Assembly (NCBI GenBank): GCA_007118195.1
Contig: SKSA01000339.1
Coordinates: forward strand, 1 to 7,074
Source: Anaerobacillus sp.
Lineage (GTDB): Bacteria > Bacillota > Bacilli > Bacillales > Anaerobacillaceae
DNA length: 7,074 nt
Direction: 5' to 3'
Part shown: in pieces, positions 6,614-7,074 of the stretch
How positions within the stretch are numbered: the stretch's first letter is position 1
Layout of the letters: each line of letters starts with the position of its first letter
Made by a program: the position numbers and the translations under genes
Notes under the pieces: model-generated
The model's input: the letters and a program-made list of their open reading frames with translations, nothing else
What the model was told of the DNA's origin: nothing
Database searches by the model: none

Positions 6614-7072
6614 TTATTTAAATAACTGACTTAACCAATTCCAAATTTTAGCGAAGAAACCTTGCTTTTCTTCCTTTTCTACATCAACGCTAATTGTTGT
6701 GACCTCTTCTACAGTATCATCTACAACTTCTGTTAGTAGTTGAAATTCTACTCCTTCGACGACTTCAATCATGTCACTTCCAAAATAATCGTAAACGATT
6801 TGTGTAGTATCTGCATTAAATGGAGAAATTCCGATATTTAATTTGTTATTTATAACATCTATAGCTGTATGATAAACAGAAATACCTTCTGCTTCGAATA
6901 CTTGATTTTCAAAAATAGCCGTATCGATCTCGCGTTGTTTTTCGATCAATTGATTCTCTGTGTAATTGACTAATCTAAACGTTACTTCAGCTGGTTCCTC
7001 GACGAATGCTTTCATTTCTTCTTTCATTGCAGGTGAAAGTTCTTCTGTAAAAGAGAGGACAATGGTTCCTGA
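6614..7072 (-). CDS. C-terminal part of an unrecognised protein, 5'-partial
   Basis: A convergent minus-strand frame ending at TAA (6614-6616) and open to the right edge, giving 152 C-terminal residues. The ATG at 7025-7027 is probably internal, because the frame continues upstream as SGTIVLSFTEELSPA. The visible part has an alternating strand/helix pattern. It includes AEGISVYHTAIDVINNKLNI and then GISPFN and YDYFGSDMIEVVEG, a style seen in uncharacterised Bacillus proteins. An acidic Val/Thr/Glu-rich linker follows, and the chain ends in a basic-aromatic amphipathic tail, KQGFFAKIWNWLSQLFK. The tail suggests membrane or partner contact. I do not know the function, and nothing links it to the ectoine genes; it is transcribed toward them. 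Any signal peptide or anchor would lie outside the window. Confidence 0.7.
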   Translation of the reverse strand, partial: SGTIVLSFTEELSPAMKEEMKAFVEEPAEVTFRLVNYTENQLIEKQREIDTAIFENQVFEAEGISVYHTAIDVINNKLNIGISPFNADTTQIVYDYFGSDMIEVVEGVEFQLLTEVVDDTVEEVTTISVDVEKEEKQGFFAKIWNWLSQLFK

Positions 7073-7074
7073 TG

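Overview
The window looks like chromosomal DNA of a low-G+C Gram-positive bacterium, most likely a halophilic or alkaliphilic member of the Bacillaceae. The reasons are AT-rich codon use, strong Shine-Dalgarno sequences (AGGAGG, GGAGGTGA), a TTG start and Bacillus-like protein sequences. The genus cannot be fixed from sequence alone.

Layout: positions 3-6340 hold five same-strand genes that read as a compatible-solute (ectoine) catabolic operon. They are (1) an ectoine hydrolase, DoeA/EutD, of the metal-free M24 type, whose 5' end lies outside the window; (2) a PLP enzyme of the cystathionine gamma-synthase family; (3) an M20D metallo-amidohydrolase, the likely N-acetyl-diaminobutyrate deacetylase; (4) a short homoserine dehydrogenase without an ACT domain; (5) an NAD(P)-dependent aldehyde dehydrogenase. 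The largest internal gap (1167-1355) separates doeA from the PLP gene and contains nested inverted repeats. Genes 2 to 5 are spaced by 6, 90 and 23 bases. Downstream come a perfect 13-bp hairpin, a possible 43-residue membrane peptide and a second hairpin terminator. A convergent minus-strand gene of unknown function then runs off the right edge.

How the genes may work together: DoeA opens ectoine to N-alpha-acetyl-2,4-diaminobutyrate (DABA), and the M20 enzyme removes acetate. In the known Doe pathway a transaminase (DoeD) makes aspartate semialdehyde from DABA and a dehydrogenase (DoeC) makes aspartate. No transaminase is visible here. Instead a gamma-elimination/replacement-type PLP enzyme and a homoserine dehydrogenase sit in its place. 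The main hypothesis is a transaminase-independent branch: DABA to homoserine (PLP enzyme), homoserine to aspartate semialdehyde (homoserine dehydrogenase), then aspartate (aldehyde dehydrogenase). This is inference from gene content; an aminotransferase or transporter genes could lie just upstream of the window.
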